A program made the translations under genes and the position numbers. A DNA stretch of 64,000 bases from positions 1 through 64,000 of the forward strand of contig NW_027018012.1 of NCBI RefSeq assembly GCF_032854445.1, given 5' to 3'. Of the stretch, positions 12,170-25,348 are shown piece after piece. The notes beneath the pieces are model-generated. The model was not told where the DNA came from. It was given only the letters and a program-made list of their open reading frames with translations, and searched no databases. The DNA is from Liolophura sinensis (Eukaryota > Mollusca > Polyplacophora > Chitonida > Chitonidae). How positions within the stretch are numbered: position 1 is the stretch's first letter; each line of letters opens with the position of its first letter.

Positions 12170-14912
12170 GTGATTATGACATAAATGATCATTCAATTAT
12201 CGCTACAGGCAAAAGTATTAGTCGGAGAGCAACGCGGTTTGCACCATTCGATTTCTCGTCACAAAATACGTCGGATTAGCCTCTTACCAGCAGCACTGGA
12301 ACAGTTTTTCCACTTTTGCATTTTTCCCTTGTCTTTTTGTTAATTGAAATCGGCTACACTGTACTCTGTACAATCGCGACTGGTTATTACTATATTTAAT
12401 TTTTGACTATAAGTTATGTGCCCTTTGGTAGCCCAGAAGACGTGAAATCTTTGGGCTAAGCCCATTTAACTCACCCAGCAATTGTCTTACTTCTAAGTCC
12501 AAGACAATCTCAATGTCTTTATCTACGTGTAGAAAAACCACACCATTCGAACGTGAAAAACACAAGGTACTTGATACAGTCTGCTGTAAAAAGTACAACT
12601 GAACACTGACCCACTTCAGTAAGGTGCCAAAAGATGCGGAATTGAGCCAGGCATCGGCAGCTGTTGAAAAATTGCAAATTTCCCTGGTTTCCATGGAGTA
12701 AGAGCCGTTGCTGGGCACGTGATTATGACATAAATGATCATTCAATTGTCACTACAGCCAAAAGTATTGGTCGGAGAGCAACGCGGTTTGCACCATTCGA
12801 TTTCTCGTCACAAAATACGTCGGATTAGCCTTTTACCAGCAGCACTGGAACAGTTTTTCCACTTTTGCATTTTTGCCTGGTCTTTTTGTTATTGAAAACG
12901 GCTACACTGTACTCTGTACAATCGCGACTGGTCATTACTATATTCAACTTTTGACTATAAGTTATGTGCCCTTCGGTAGCCCAGAAGACCTGAAATCTTT
13001 GGGCTAAGCCCATTTAACTCACCCAGCAATTGTCTTACTTCTAAGTGCAAGAAAATCTCAATGTCTTTATCTACGTGTAGAAAAACCACACCATTTGTAC
13101 GTGAAAAACACAAGGTACTTGATACAGTCTGCTGTAAAATGTATAACTGACCACAGACCCACATTTATAAGGTGCCAAAAGATGCGGAATTGAGACATGC
13201 ATCGGGAGCTGTTGAAAAATTGCAAATTTCCCTGGTTTCCATGGAGTAAGAGCCGTTGCTGTGCACGTGATTATGACATAAATGATCATTCAATTGTCGC
13301 TACAGGCAAAAGTATTGGTCGGAGAGCAACGCGGTTTGCACCATTCGATTTGTCGTCACAAAATACGTCGGATTAGGCTTTTACCAGCAGCACTGGAACA
13401 GTTTTTCCACTTTTGCATTTTTACCTGGTCTTTTTGTTAATTCAAATCGGCTACACTGTACTCTGTACAATCGCGACTGGTCATTACTATATTCAACTTT
13501 TGACTATAAGTTATGTGCCCTTCGGTAGCCCAGAAGACCTGAAATTTTTGGGCTAAGCCCATTTAACTCACCCAGCAATTGTCTTACTTCTAAGTGCAAG
13601 AAAATCTCAATGTCTTTATCTACGTGCAGAAAAACCACACCATTTGTACGTGAAAAACACAAGGTACTTGATACAGTCTGCTGTAAAAAGTATAACTGAC
13701 CACAGACCCACATTTATAAGGTGCCAAAAGATGCGGAATTGAGCCAGGCATCGGCAGCTGTTGAAAAATTGCAAATTTCCCTGGTTTCCATGGAGTAAGA
13801 GCCGTTGCTGTGCACGTGACTATGACATAAATGATCATTCAATTGTCGCTACAGGCAAAAGTATTGGTCGGAGAGCAACGCGGTTTGCACCATTCGATTT
13901 GTCGTCACAAAATACGTCGGATTAGGCTTTTACCAGCAGCACTGGAACAGTTTTTCCACTTTTGCATTTTTGCCTGGTCTTTTTGTTAATTCAAATCGGC
14001 TACACTGTACTCTGTAGAATCGCGACTGGTCATTACTATATTCAACTTTTGACTATAAGTTATGTGCCCTTCGGTAGCCCAGAAGACGACAAGTCTTTGG
14101 GCTAAGCCCATTTAACTCACCCAGCAATTGTCTTACTTCTAAGTGCAAGACAATCTCAATGTCTTTATCTACGTGTAGGAAAACCAGACCATTTGTAAGT
14201 GAAAAACACAAGGTACTTGATACAGTCTGCTGTAAAAAGTACAACTAAACACTGACCCACATTTATAAGGTGCCAAAAGATGCGGAATTGGGCCAGGTAT
14301 CGGCAGCTGTTGAAAAATTGCCAATTTCCCTGGTTTCCATGGAGTAAGAGCCGTTGCTGTGCACGGGATTATGACATAAATGATCATTGAATTGTCGCTA
14401 CAGGCAAAGTATTGGTCGGAGAGCAGCGCGGTTTGCACCATTCGATTTCTCGTCACAAAATACGTCGGATTAGCCTCTTACCAGCAGCACTGGAACAGTT
14501 TTTCCACTTTTGCATTTTTGCCTGGTCTTTTTGTTAATTGAAATCGGCTACACTGTACTCTGTACAATCGCGAGGGGTCATTACTATATTCAACTTTTGA
14601 CTATAAGTTATGTGCCCTTCGGTAGCCCAGAAGACGTCAAATCTTTCGGCTAAGCCCATTTAACTCACCCAGCAATTGTCTTACTTCTAAGTGCAAGACA
14701 ATCTCAATGTCTTTATCTACGTGTAGAAAAACCACACCATTTGTACGTGAAAAACACAAGGTACTTGATACCGTCTGCTGTAAAAAGTACAACTGAACAC
14801 TGACCCACTTCAGTAAGGTGCCAAAAGATGCGGAATTGAGCCAGGCATCGGCAGCTGTTGAAAATTTGCAGATTTCCCTGGTTTCCATGGAGTAAGAGCC
14901 GTTGCTGGGCAC
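12170..14912 (+). repeat. Five monomers, two of them recent sisters
   Basis: Units start at 12170, 12719 (548 bp), 13267, 13816 and 14365 (548 bp). Those at 13267 and 13816 share GATTAGGCTTTTACC and the rare TTAATTCAAATCGG, which indicates a local one-monomer duplication. The unit at 14365 begins CACGGG instead of CACGTG and carries CAGGCAAAGT with one A missing. Confidence 0.85.
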
Positions 14913-17657
14913 GTGATTATGACATAAATGATCATTCAATTGTCACTACAGCCAAAAGTATTGGTCGGAGAGCAACGCGGTTTGCACCATTCGATTTCTC
15001 GTCACAAAATACGTCGGATTAGCCTTTTACCAGCAGCACTGGAACAGTTTTCGCACTTTTGCATTTTTGCCTGGTCTTTTTGTTAATTGAAATCGGCTAC
15101 ACTGTACTCTGTACAATCGCGAGTGGTCATTACTATATTCAACTTTTGACTATAAGTTATGTGCCCTTCGGTAGCCCAGAAGACGTCAAATCTTTAGGCT
15201 CAGCCCATTTAACTCACCCAGCAATTGTCTTACTTCTAAGTGCAAGACAATCTCAATGTCTTTATCTACGTGTAGAAAAACCAGACCATTTGTACGTGAA
15301 AAACACAAGGTACTTGATACAGTCTGCTGTAAAAAGTACAACTGAACACTGACCCACTTCAGTAAGGTGCCAAAAGATGCGGAATTGAGCCAGGCATCGG
15401 CAGCTGTTAACAAATTGTAAAGATCCCTGGTTTCCATGGAGTAAGAGCCGTTGTTGGGCACGTGATTATGACATAAATGATCATTCAATTGTCACTACAG
15501 CCAAAAGTATTAGTCGGAGAGCAACGCGGTTTGCACGATTCGATTTCTCGTCACAAAATACGTCGGATTAGCCTCTTACCAGCAGCACTGCAACAGTTTT
15601 TCCACTTTTGCATTTTTGCCTGGTCTTTTTGTTAATTGAAATCGGCTACACTGTACTCTGTACAATCGCGACTGGTCATTACTATATTTAACTTTTGACT
15701 ATAAGTTATGTGCCCTTCGGTAGCCCAGAAGACCTGAAATCTTTGGGCCAAGCCCATTTAACTCACCCAGCAATTGTCTTACTTCTAAGTCCAAGACAAT
15801 CTCAATGTCTTTATCTACGTGTAGAAAAACCACACCATTTGTACGTGAAAAACACAAGGTACTTGATACAGTCTGCTGTAAAAAGTACAACTGACTACAG
15901 ACCCACATGAATAAGGTGCCAAAATATGCGGAATTGAGCCAGGTATCGGGAGCTTTTAAAAAATTGCAAATATCCCTGGTTTCCATGGAGTAAGAGCCGT
16001 TGCTGGGCACGTGATTATGACATCAATGATCATTGAATTGTCGCTACAGCCAAAAGTATTGGTCGGAGAGCAGCGCGGTTTGCACCATTCGATTTCTCGT
16101 CACAAAATACGTCGGATTAGCCTCTTACCAGCAGCACTGCAACAGTTTTTCCACTTTTGCATTTTTGCCTGGTCTTTTTGTTAATTGAAATCGGCTACAC
16201 TGTACTCTGTACAATCGCGACTGGTCATTACTATATTTAACTTTTGACTATAAGTTATGTGCCCTTCGGTAGCCCAGAAGACCTGAAATCTTTGGGCTCA
16301 GCCCATTTAACTCACCCAGCAATTGTCTTACTTCTAAGTCCAAGACAATCTCAATGTCTTTATCTACGTGTAGAAAAACCACACCATTTGTACGTGAAAA
16401 ACACAAGGTACTTGATACAGTCTGCTGTAAAAAGTACAACTGACCACAGACCCACATGAATAAGGTGCCAAAAGATGCGGAATTGAGCCAGGCATCGGCA
16501 GCTGTTAAAAAATTGTAAAGATCCCTGGTTTCCATGGAGTAAGAGCCGTTGTTGGGCACGTGATTATGACATAAATGATCATTCAATTGTCACTACAGGC
16601 AAAAGTATTAGTCGGAGAGCAACGCGGTTTGCACGATTCGATTTCTCGTCACAAAATACGTCGGATTAGCCTCTTACCAGCAGCACTGCAACAGTTTTTC
16701 CACTTTTGCATTTTTGCCTGGTCTTTTTGTTAATTGAAATCGGCTACACTGTACTCTGTACAATCGCGACTGGTCATTACTATATTTAACTTTTGACTAT
16801 AAGTTATGTGCCCTTCGGTAGCCCAGAAGACCTGAAATCTTTGGGCTCAGCCCATTTAACTCACCCAGCAATTGTCTTACTTCTAAGTCCAAGACAATCT
16901 CAATGTCTTTATCTACGTGTAGAAAAACCACACCATTTGTACGTGAAAAACACAAGGTACTTGATACAGTCTGCTGTAAAAAGTACAACTGACTACAGAC
17001 CCACATGAATAAGGTGCCAAAAGATGCGGAATTGAGCCAGGTATCGGGAGCTTTTAAAAAATTGCAAATATCCCTGGTTTCCATGGAGTAAGAGCCGTTG
17101 CTGGGCACGTGATTATGACATCAATGATCATTGAATTGTCGCTACAGCCAAAAGTATTGGTCGGAGAGCAACGCGGTTTGCACGATTCGATTTCTCGTCA
17201 CAAAATACGTCGGATTAGCCTCTTACCAGCAGCACTGCAACAGTTTTTCCACTTTTGCATTTTTGCCTGGTCTTTTTGTTAATTGAAATCGGCTACACTG
17301 TACTCTGTACAATCGCGACTGGTCATTACTATATTTAACTTTTGACTATAAGTTATGTGCCCTTCGGTAGCCCAGAAGAGCTGAAATCTTTGGGCTCAGC
17401 CCATTTAACTCACCCAGCAATTGTCTTACTTCTAAGTCCAAGACAATCTCAATGTCTTTATCTACGTGTAGAAAAACCACACCATTTGTACGTGAAAAAC
17501 ACAAGGTACTTGATACAGTCTGCTGTAAAAAGTACAACTGACCACAGACCCACATGAATAAGGTGCCAAAAGATGCGGAATTGAGCCAGGTATCGGCAGC
17601 TGTTGAAAAATTGCCAATTTCCCTGGTTTCCATGGAGTAAGAGCCGTTGCTGGGCAC
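14913..17657 (+). repeat. Dimeric HOR-B (1098 bp) with a lead-in monomer
   Basis: Units start at 14913, 15462, 16011, 16560 and 17109. Units 15462 and 16560 share CTGACTACAG, GTATCGGGAGCTTTTA and CTGCAACAG. Units 16011 and 17109 share GGGCTCAGCC, CTGACCACAG and the CATCAATGATCATTGAATTG opening. All four have the CACATGAATAAGG form of the m442-m454 cassette. The pattern A-B-A'-B' at a 1098-bp offset indicates a two-monomer amplification. Confidence 0.87.
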
Positions 17658-18757
17658 GTGATTATGACATAAATGATCATTCAATTGTCACTACAGCCAA
17701 AAGTATTGGTCGGAGAGCAACGCGGTTTGCACGATTCGATTTCTCGTCACAAAATACGTCGGATTAGGCTCGTACCAGCAGCACTGGAACAGTTTTTCCA
17801 CTTTTGCATTTTTACCTGGTCTTTTTGTTAATTGAAATCGGCTACACTGTACTCTGTACACTCGCGACTGGTCATAACTATATTCAACTTTTGACTATAA
17901 GTTATGTGCCCTTCGGTAGCCCAGAAGACCTGAAATCTTTGGGCCAAGCCCATTTAACTCACCCAGCAATTGTCTTACTTCTAAGTCCAAGACAATCTCA
18001 ATGTCTTTATCTACGTGTAGAAAAACCACACCATTTGTACGTGAAAAACACAAGGTACTTGATACAGTCTGCTGTAAAAAGTACAAATGACCACAGACCC
18101 ACATTTATAAGGTGCGAAATGATGCGGAATTGGGCTAGGCATCGGCAGCTGTTGAAAAAATTGCAAATTTCCCTGGTTTCCATGGAGTAAGAGCCGTTGC
18201 TGTGCACGTGATTATGACATAAATGATCATTCAATTGTCGCTACAGGCAAAAGTATTGGTCGGAGAGCAACGCGGTTTGCACCATTCGATTTGTCGTCAC
18301 AAAATACGTCGGATTAGCCTTTTAACAGCAGCACTTGAACAGTTTTTCGCACTTTTGCATTTTTGCCTGGTCTTTTTGTTAATTGAAATCGGCTACACTG
18401 TACTCTGTACAATCGCGACTGGTCATTACTATATTCAACTTTTGACTATAAGTTATGTGCCCTTCGGTAGCCCAGAAGACCTGATATCTTTGGGCTAAGC
18501 CCATTTAACTCACGCAGCAATTGCCTTACTTCTAAGTGCAAGACAATCTCAATGTCTTTATCTACGTGTAGAAAAACCACACCATTTGTACGTGAAAAAC
18601 ACAAGGTACTTGATACAGTCTGCTGTAAAAAGTACAACTGAACACTGACCCACTTCAGTAAGGTGCCAAAAGATGCGGAATTGAGCCAGGCATCGGCAGC
18701 TGTTGAAAAATTGCAAATTTCCCTGGTTTCCATGGAGTAAGAGCCGTTGCTGGGCAC
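17658..18757 (+). repeat. Two 550-bp monomers
   Basis: Units start at 17658 and 18208. The first has private changes (CACTCGCGACTGGTCATAAC) and an extra A in TTGAAAAAATTG, a feature of the HOR-C A-type monomers found later. The second has TTTTTCGCAC with one extra base. They are satellite only. Confidence 0.85.
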
Positions 18758-20404
18758 GTGATTATGACATAAATGATCATTCAATTGTCGCTACAGCCAA
18801 AAGTATTGGTCGGAGAGCAACGCGGTTTGTACCATTCGATTTCTCGTCACAAAATACGTCGGATTAGCCTCTTACCAGCAGCACTGGAACAGTTTTTCCA
18901 CTTTTGCATTTTTGCCTGGTCTTTTTGTTCATTGAAATCGGCTACACTGTACTCTGTACAATCGCGACTGGTCATTACTATATTCAACTTTTGACTATAA
19001 GTTATGTGCCCTTCGGTAGCCCAGAAGACCTGAAATCTTTGGGCTAAGCCCATTTAACTCAGGCAGCAATTGCCTTACTTCTAAGTGCAAGACAATCTCA
19101 ATGTCTTTATCTACGTGTAGAAAAACCACACCATTTGTAGATGAAAAACACAAGGTACTTGATACAGTCTGCTGTAAAAAGTACAACTAAACACTGACCC
19201 ACATTTATAAGGTGCCAAAAGATGCGGAATTGGGCCAGGCATCGGCAGCTGTTATAAAATTGCAAATATCCCTGGTTTCCATGGAGTAAGAGCCGTTGTT
19301 GTGCACGTGATTATGACATAAATGATCATTTAATTGTCGCTACAGCCAAAAGTATTGGTCGGAGAGCAACGCGGATTGCACCATTCGATTTTTCGTCACA
19401 AAATACGTCGGATTAGCCTCTTACCAGCAGCACTGGAACAGTTTTTCCACTTTTGCATTTTTGCCTGGTCTTTTTGTTAATTGAAATCGGCTACACTGTA
19501 CTCTGTACAGTCGCGACTGGTCATTACTATATTCAACTTTTGACTATAAGTTATGTGCCCTTCGGTAGACCAGAAGACGTCAAATCTTTGGGCCAAGCCC
19601 ATTTAACTCACCCAGCAATTGTCTTACTTCTAAGTGCAAGACAATCTCAATGTCTTTATCTACGTGTAGAAAAACCACACCATTTGTACGTGAAAAACAC
19701 AAGGTACTTGATACAGTCTGCTGTAAAAAGTACAACTGAACACTGACCCACTTCAGTAAGGTGCCAAAAGATGCGGAATTAAGCCAGGTATCGGCAGCTG
19801 TTGAAAAATTGCAAATTTCCCTGGTTTCCATGGAGTAAGAGCCGTTGCTGGGCACGTGATTATGACATAAATGATCATTCAATTGTCACTACAGCCTAAA
19901 GTATTGGTCGGAGAGCAACGCGGTTTGCACGATTCGATTTCTCGTCACAAAATACGTCGGATTAGCCTCTTACCAGCAGCACTGGGACAGTTTTCCCACT
20001 TTTGCATTTTTGCCTGGTCTTTTTGTTAATTGAAAACGGCTACACTGTACTCTGTAGAATCGCGACTGGTCATTACTATATTCAACTTTTGACTATAAGT
20101 TATGTGCCCTTCGGTAGCCCAGAAGACCTGAAATCTTTGGGCCAAGCCCATTTAACTCACCCAGCAATTGTCTTACTTCTAAGTCCAAGACAATCTCAAT
20201 GTCTTTATCTACGTGTAGAAAAACCACACCATTTGTACATAAAAAACACAAGGTACTTGATACAGTCTGCTGTAAAAAGTACAACTAAACACTGACCCAC
20301 ATTTATAAGATGCCAAAAGATGCGGAATTGGGCCAGGCATCGGCAGCTGTTAAAAAATTGCAAATATCCCTGGTTTCCATGGAGTAAGAGCCGTTGCTGG
20401 GCAC
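18758..20404 (+). repeat. Three-monomer block, recurring at 25349
   Basis: Units start at 18758, 19307 and 19856. In order they match 25349, 25898 and 26447, an offset of about 6591 bases (12 monomers). Shared markers are ATAAAATTGC with TTGTTGTGCA; then GATTTTTCGTC, ACAGTCGCGAC and GCGGAATTAAGCC; then CAGCCTAAAGTATT. Later changes such as GTAGATG versus GTACATG separate the two blocks. Confidence 0.85.
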
Positions 20405-22601
20405 GTGATTATGACATAAATGATCCTTCAATTGTTGCTACAGCCAAAAGTATTGGTCGGAGAGCAACGCGGCTTGCACCATTCGATTTTTCGTTACAAA
20501 ATACGTCGGATTAGCCTCTTACCAGCAGCACTGGAACAGTTTTTCCACTTTTGCATTTTTGCCTGGTCTTTTTGTTAATTGAAATCGGCTACACTGTACT
20601 CTGTACAATCGCGACTGGTCATTACTATATTCAACTTTTGACTATAAGTTATGTGCCCTTCGGTAGCCCAGAAGACGTCAAATCTTTGGGCTAAGCCCAT
20701 TTAACTCACCCAGCAATTGTCTTACTTCTAAGTCCAAGACAATCTCAATGTCTTTATCTACGTGTAGAAAAACCACACCATTTGTACATAAAAAACACAA
20801 GGTACTTGATACAGTCTGCTGTAAAAAGTACAACTGACCACAGACCCACATTTATAAGGTGCCAAATGATGCGGAATTGGGCTAGGCATCGGCAGCTGTT
20901 GAAAAAATTGCCAATTTCCCTGGTTTCCATGGAGTAAGAGCCGTTGCTGTGCACGTAATTATGACATAAATGATCATTCAATTGTCGCTACAGGCAAAAG
21001 TATTGGTCGGAGAGCAACGCGGTTTGCACCATTCGATTTGTCGTCACAAAATACGTCGGATTAACATCTTACCAGCAGCACTGGAACAATTTTTCCAATT
21101 TTGCGTTTTTGCCTGGTCTTTTTGTTAATTGAAATCGGCTACACTGTACTCTGTACAATCGCGACTGGTCATTACTATATTCAACTTTTGACTATAAGTT
21201 ATGTGCCCTTCGGTAGCCCAGAAGACGTCAAATCTTTGGGCCAAGCCCATTTAACTCACCCAGCAATTGCCTTACTTCTAAGTGCAAGACAATCTCAATG
21301 TCTTTATCTACGTGTAGAAAAACCACACCATTTGTACGTGAAAAACACAAGGTACTTGATACAGTCTGCTGTAAAAAGTACAACTGAACACTGACTCACT
21401 TCAGTAAGGTGCCAAATAATGCGGAATTGAGCCAGGCATCGGCAGCTGTTGAAAAATTGCAAATTTCCCTGGTTTCCATGGAGTAAGAGCCGTTGCTGGG
21501 CACGTGATTATGACATCAATGATCATTCAATTTTCACTACAGCCAAAAGTATTAGTCGGAGAGCAAGGCGGTTTGCACCATTCGATTTCTCGTCACAAAA
21601 TACGTCGGATTAGCCTCTTACCAGCAGCACTTGAACAGTTTTTCCACTTTTGCATTTTTGCCTGGTCTTTTTGTTAATTGAAATCGGCTACACTGTACTC
21701 TGTACAAACGCGACTGGTCATTACTATATTCAACTTTTGACTATAAGTTATGTGCCCTTCGGTAGCCCAGAAGACGTCAAATCTTTGGGCTAAGCCCATT
21801 TAACTCACCCAGCAATTGTCTTACTTCTAAGTCCAAGACAATCTCAATGTCTTTATCTACGTGTAGAAAAACCACACCATTTGTACGTGAAAAACACAAG
21901 GTACTTGATACAGTCTGCTGTAAAAAGTACAACTAAACACTGACCCACATTTATAAGGTGCCAAAAGGTGCGGAATTGGGCCAGGCATCGGCAGCTGTTA
22001 AAAAATTGCAAATTTCCCTGGTTTCCATGGAGTAAGAGCCGTTGCTGGGCACGTGATTATGACATTAATGATCATTGAATTGTCGCTACAGCCAAACGTA
22101 TTGGTCGGAGAGCGACGCGATTTGCACCATTCGATTTCTCGTCACAAAATACGTCGGATTAGCCTCTTAGCAGCAGCACTGGAACAGTTTTTCCACTTTT
22201 GCATTTTTGCCTGGTCTTTTTGTTAATTGAAAACGGCTACACTGTACTCTGTACAATCGCGACTGGTCATTACTATATTCAACTTTTGACTATAAGTTAT
22301 GTGCCCTTCGGTAGCCCAGAAGACCTGAAATCTTTGGGCTAAGCCCATTTAACTCACCCAGCAATTGTCTTACTTCTAAGTGCAAGACAATCTCAATGTC
22401 TTTATCTACGTGTAGAAAAACCACACCATTTGTACATAAAAAACACAAGGTACTTGATACAGTCTGCTGTAAAAAGTACAACTAAACACTGACCCACATT
22501 TATAATGTGCCAAAAGATGCGGAATTGGGCCAGGTATCGGCAGCTGTTAAAAAATTGCAAATATCCCTGGCTTCCATGGAGTAAGAGCCGTTGCTGGGCA
22601 C
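20405..22601 (+). repeat. Diverged four-monomer relative of HOR-C
   Basis: Units start at 20405, 20955, 21504 and 22053. The first three parallel 22602, 23152 and 23701 at an offset of about 2197 bases: GGGCTAGGCATCGG with TTGAAAAAATTG, then GATTAACATCTTACC with TTTGCGTTTTT, then CAATTTTCACTAC with ACAAACGCGAC. The fourth (22053) does not match the HOR-C D type. Confidence 0.82.
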
Positions 22602-25348
22602 GTGATTATGACATCAATGATCATTGAATTGTCGCTACAGCCAAAAGTATTGGTCGGAGAGCAACGCGGTTAGCACCACTCGATTTCTCGTTACAAAATA
22701 CGTCGGATTAGCCTCTTACCAGCAGCACTGGAACAGTTTTTCCACTTTTGCATTTTTGTCTGGTCTTTTTGTTAATTGAAATCGGCTACACTGTACTCTG
22801 TACAATCGCGACTGGTCATTACTATATTCAACTTTTGACTATAAGTTATGTGCCCTTCGGTAGCCCAGAAGACGTCAAATCTTTGGGCCAAGCCCATTTA
22901 ACTCACCCAGCAATTGTCTTACTTCTAAGTGCAAGACAATCTCAATGTCTTTATCTACGTGTAGAAAAACCACACCATTTGTACGTGAAAAACACAAGGT
23001 ACTTGATACAGTCTGCTGTAAAAAGTACAACTGACCACAGACCCACATTTATAAGGTGCCAAATGATGCGGAATTGGGCTAGGCATCGGCAGCTGTTGAA
23101 AAAATTGCCAATTTCCCTGGTTTCCATGGAGTAAGAGCCGTTGCTGTGCATGTGATTATGACATAAATGATCATTCAGTTGTCGCTACAGGCAAAAGTAT
23201 TGGTCGGAGAGCAACGCGGTTTGCACCATTCGATTTGTCGTCACAAAATACGTCGGATTAACATCTTACCAGCAGCACTGGAACAATTTTTCCAATTTTG
23301 CGTTTTTGCCTGGTCTTTTTGTTAATTGAAATCGGCTACACTGTACTCTGTACAATCGCGACTGGTCATTACTATATTCAACTTTTGACTATAAGTTATG
23401 TGCCCTTCGGTAGCCCAGAAGACGTCAAATCTTTGGGCCAAGCCCATTTAACTCACCCAGCAATTGCCTTACTTCTAAGTGCAAGACAATCTCAATGTCT
23501 TTATCTACGTGTAGAAAAACCACACCATTTGTACGTGAAAAACACAAGGTACTTGATACAGTCTGCTGTAAAAAGTACAACTGAACACTGACTCACTTCA
23601 GTAAGGTGCCAAAAGATGCGGAATTGAGCCAGGCATCGGCAGCTGTTGAAAAATTGCAAATTTCCCTGGTTTCCATGGAGTAAGAGCCGTTGCTGGGCAC
23701 GTGATTATGACATCAATGATCATTCAATTTTCACTACAGCCAAAAGTATTAGTCGGAGAGCAAGGCGGTTTGCACCATTCGATTTCTCGTCACAAAATAC
23801 GTCGGATTAGCCTCTTACCAGCAGCAGTTGAACAGTTTTTCCACTTTTGCATTTTTGCCTGGTCTTTTTGTTAATTGAAATCGGCTACACTGTACTCTGT
23901 ACAAACGCGACTGGTCATTACTATATTCAACTTTTGACTATAAGTTATGTGCCCTTCGGTAGCCCAGAAGACCTGAAATCTTTGGGCCAAGCCCATTTAA
24001 CTCACCCAGCAATTGTCTTACTTCTAAGTCCAAGACAATCTCAATGTCTTTATCTACGTGTAGAAAAACCACACCATTTGTACGTGAAAAACACAAGGTA
24101 CTTGATACAGTCTGCTGTAAAAAGTACAACTGACCACAGACCCACATGAATAAGGTGCCAAAAGATGCGGAATTGAGCCAGGCATCGGCAGCTGTTGAAA
24201 AATTGCAAATTTCCCTGGTTTCCATGGAGTAAGAGCCGTTGCTGTGCACGTGATTATGACATAAATGATCATTCAATTGTCGCTACAGCCAAAAGTATTG
24301 GTCGGAGAGCAACGCGGATTGCACCATTCGATTTGTCGTCACAAAATACGTCGGATTAGCCTCTTACCAGCAGCACTGGAACAGTTTTTCCACTTTTGCA
24401 TTTTTGCCTGGTCTTTTTGTTAATTGAAATCGGCTACACTGTACTCTGTACAATCGCGACTGGTCATTACTATATTCAACTTTTGACTATAAGTTATGTG
24501 CCCTTCGGTAGCCCAGAAGACGTCAAATCTTTGGGCCAAGCCCATTTAACTCACCCAGCAATTGTCTTACTTCTAAGTGCAAGACAATCTCAATGTCTTT
24601 ATCTACGTGTAGAAAAACCACACCATTTGTACGTGAAAAACACAAGGTACTTGATACAGTCTGCTGTAAAAAGTACAACTAAACACTGACCCACATTTAT
24701 AAGATGCCAAAAGATGCGGAATTGAGCCAGGCATCGGCAGCTGTTATAAAATTGCAAATATCCCTGGTTTCCATGGAGTAAGAGCCGTTGCTGTGCACGT
24801 GATTATGACATAAATGATCATTCAATCGTCGCTACAGCCAAAAGTATTGGTCGGAGAGCAACGCGGATTGCACCATTCGATTTGTCGTCACAAAATACGT
24901 CGGATTAGCCTCTTACCAGCAGCACTGGAACAGTTTTTCCACTTTTGCATTTTTGCCTGGTCTTTTTGTTAATTGAAATCGGCTACACTGTACTCTGTAC
25001 AGTCGCGACTGGTCATTACTATATTCAACTTTTGACTATAAGTTATGTGCCCTTCGGTAGCCCAGAAGACGTCAAATCTTTGGGCCAAGCCCATTTAACT
25101 CACCCAGCCATTGTCTTACTTCTAAGTGCAAGACAATCTCAATGTCTTTATCTACGTGTAGAAAAACCACACCATTTGTACGTGAAAAACACAAGGTACT
25201 TGATACAGTCTGCTGTAAAAAGCACAACTGACCACAGACCCACATTTATAAGGTGCCAAATGATGCGGAATTGGGCTAGGCATCGGCAGCTGTTGAAAAA
25301 ATTGCAAATTTCCCTGGTTTCCATGGAGTAAGAGCCGTTGCTGTGCAC
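22602..25348 (+). repeat. Tetrameric HOR-C, order A-B-C-D-A
   Basis: Units start at 22602 (A), 23152 (B), 23701 (C), 24250 (D) and 24799 (A). A has CCAAATGATGCGG, GGGCTAGGC and a 550-bp length. B has TTAACATCTTACC and GAACAATTTTTCC. C has CAATTTTCACTAC, GCAAGGCGG and ACAAACGCGAC. D has GCGGATTGCACC, ATTTGTCGTC and GTTATAAAATTGC. The period is 2197 bp. Confidence 0.86.
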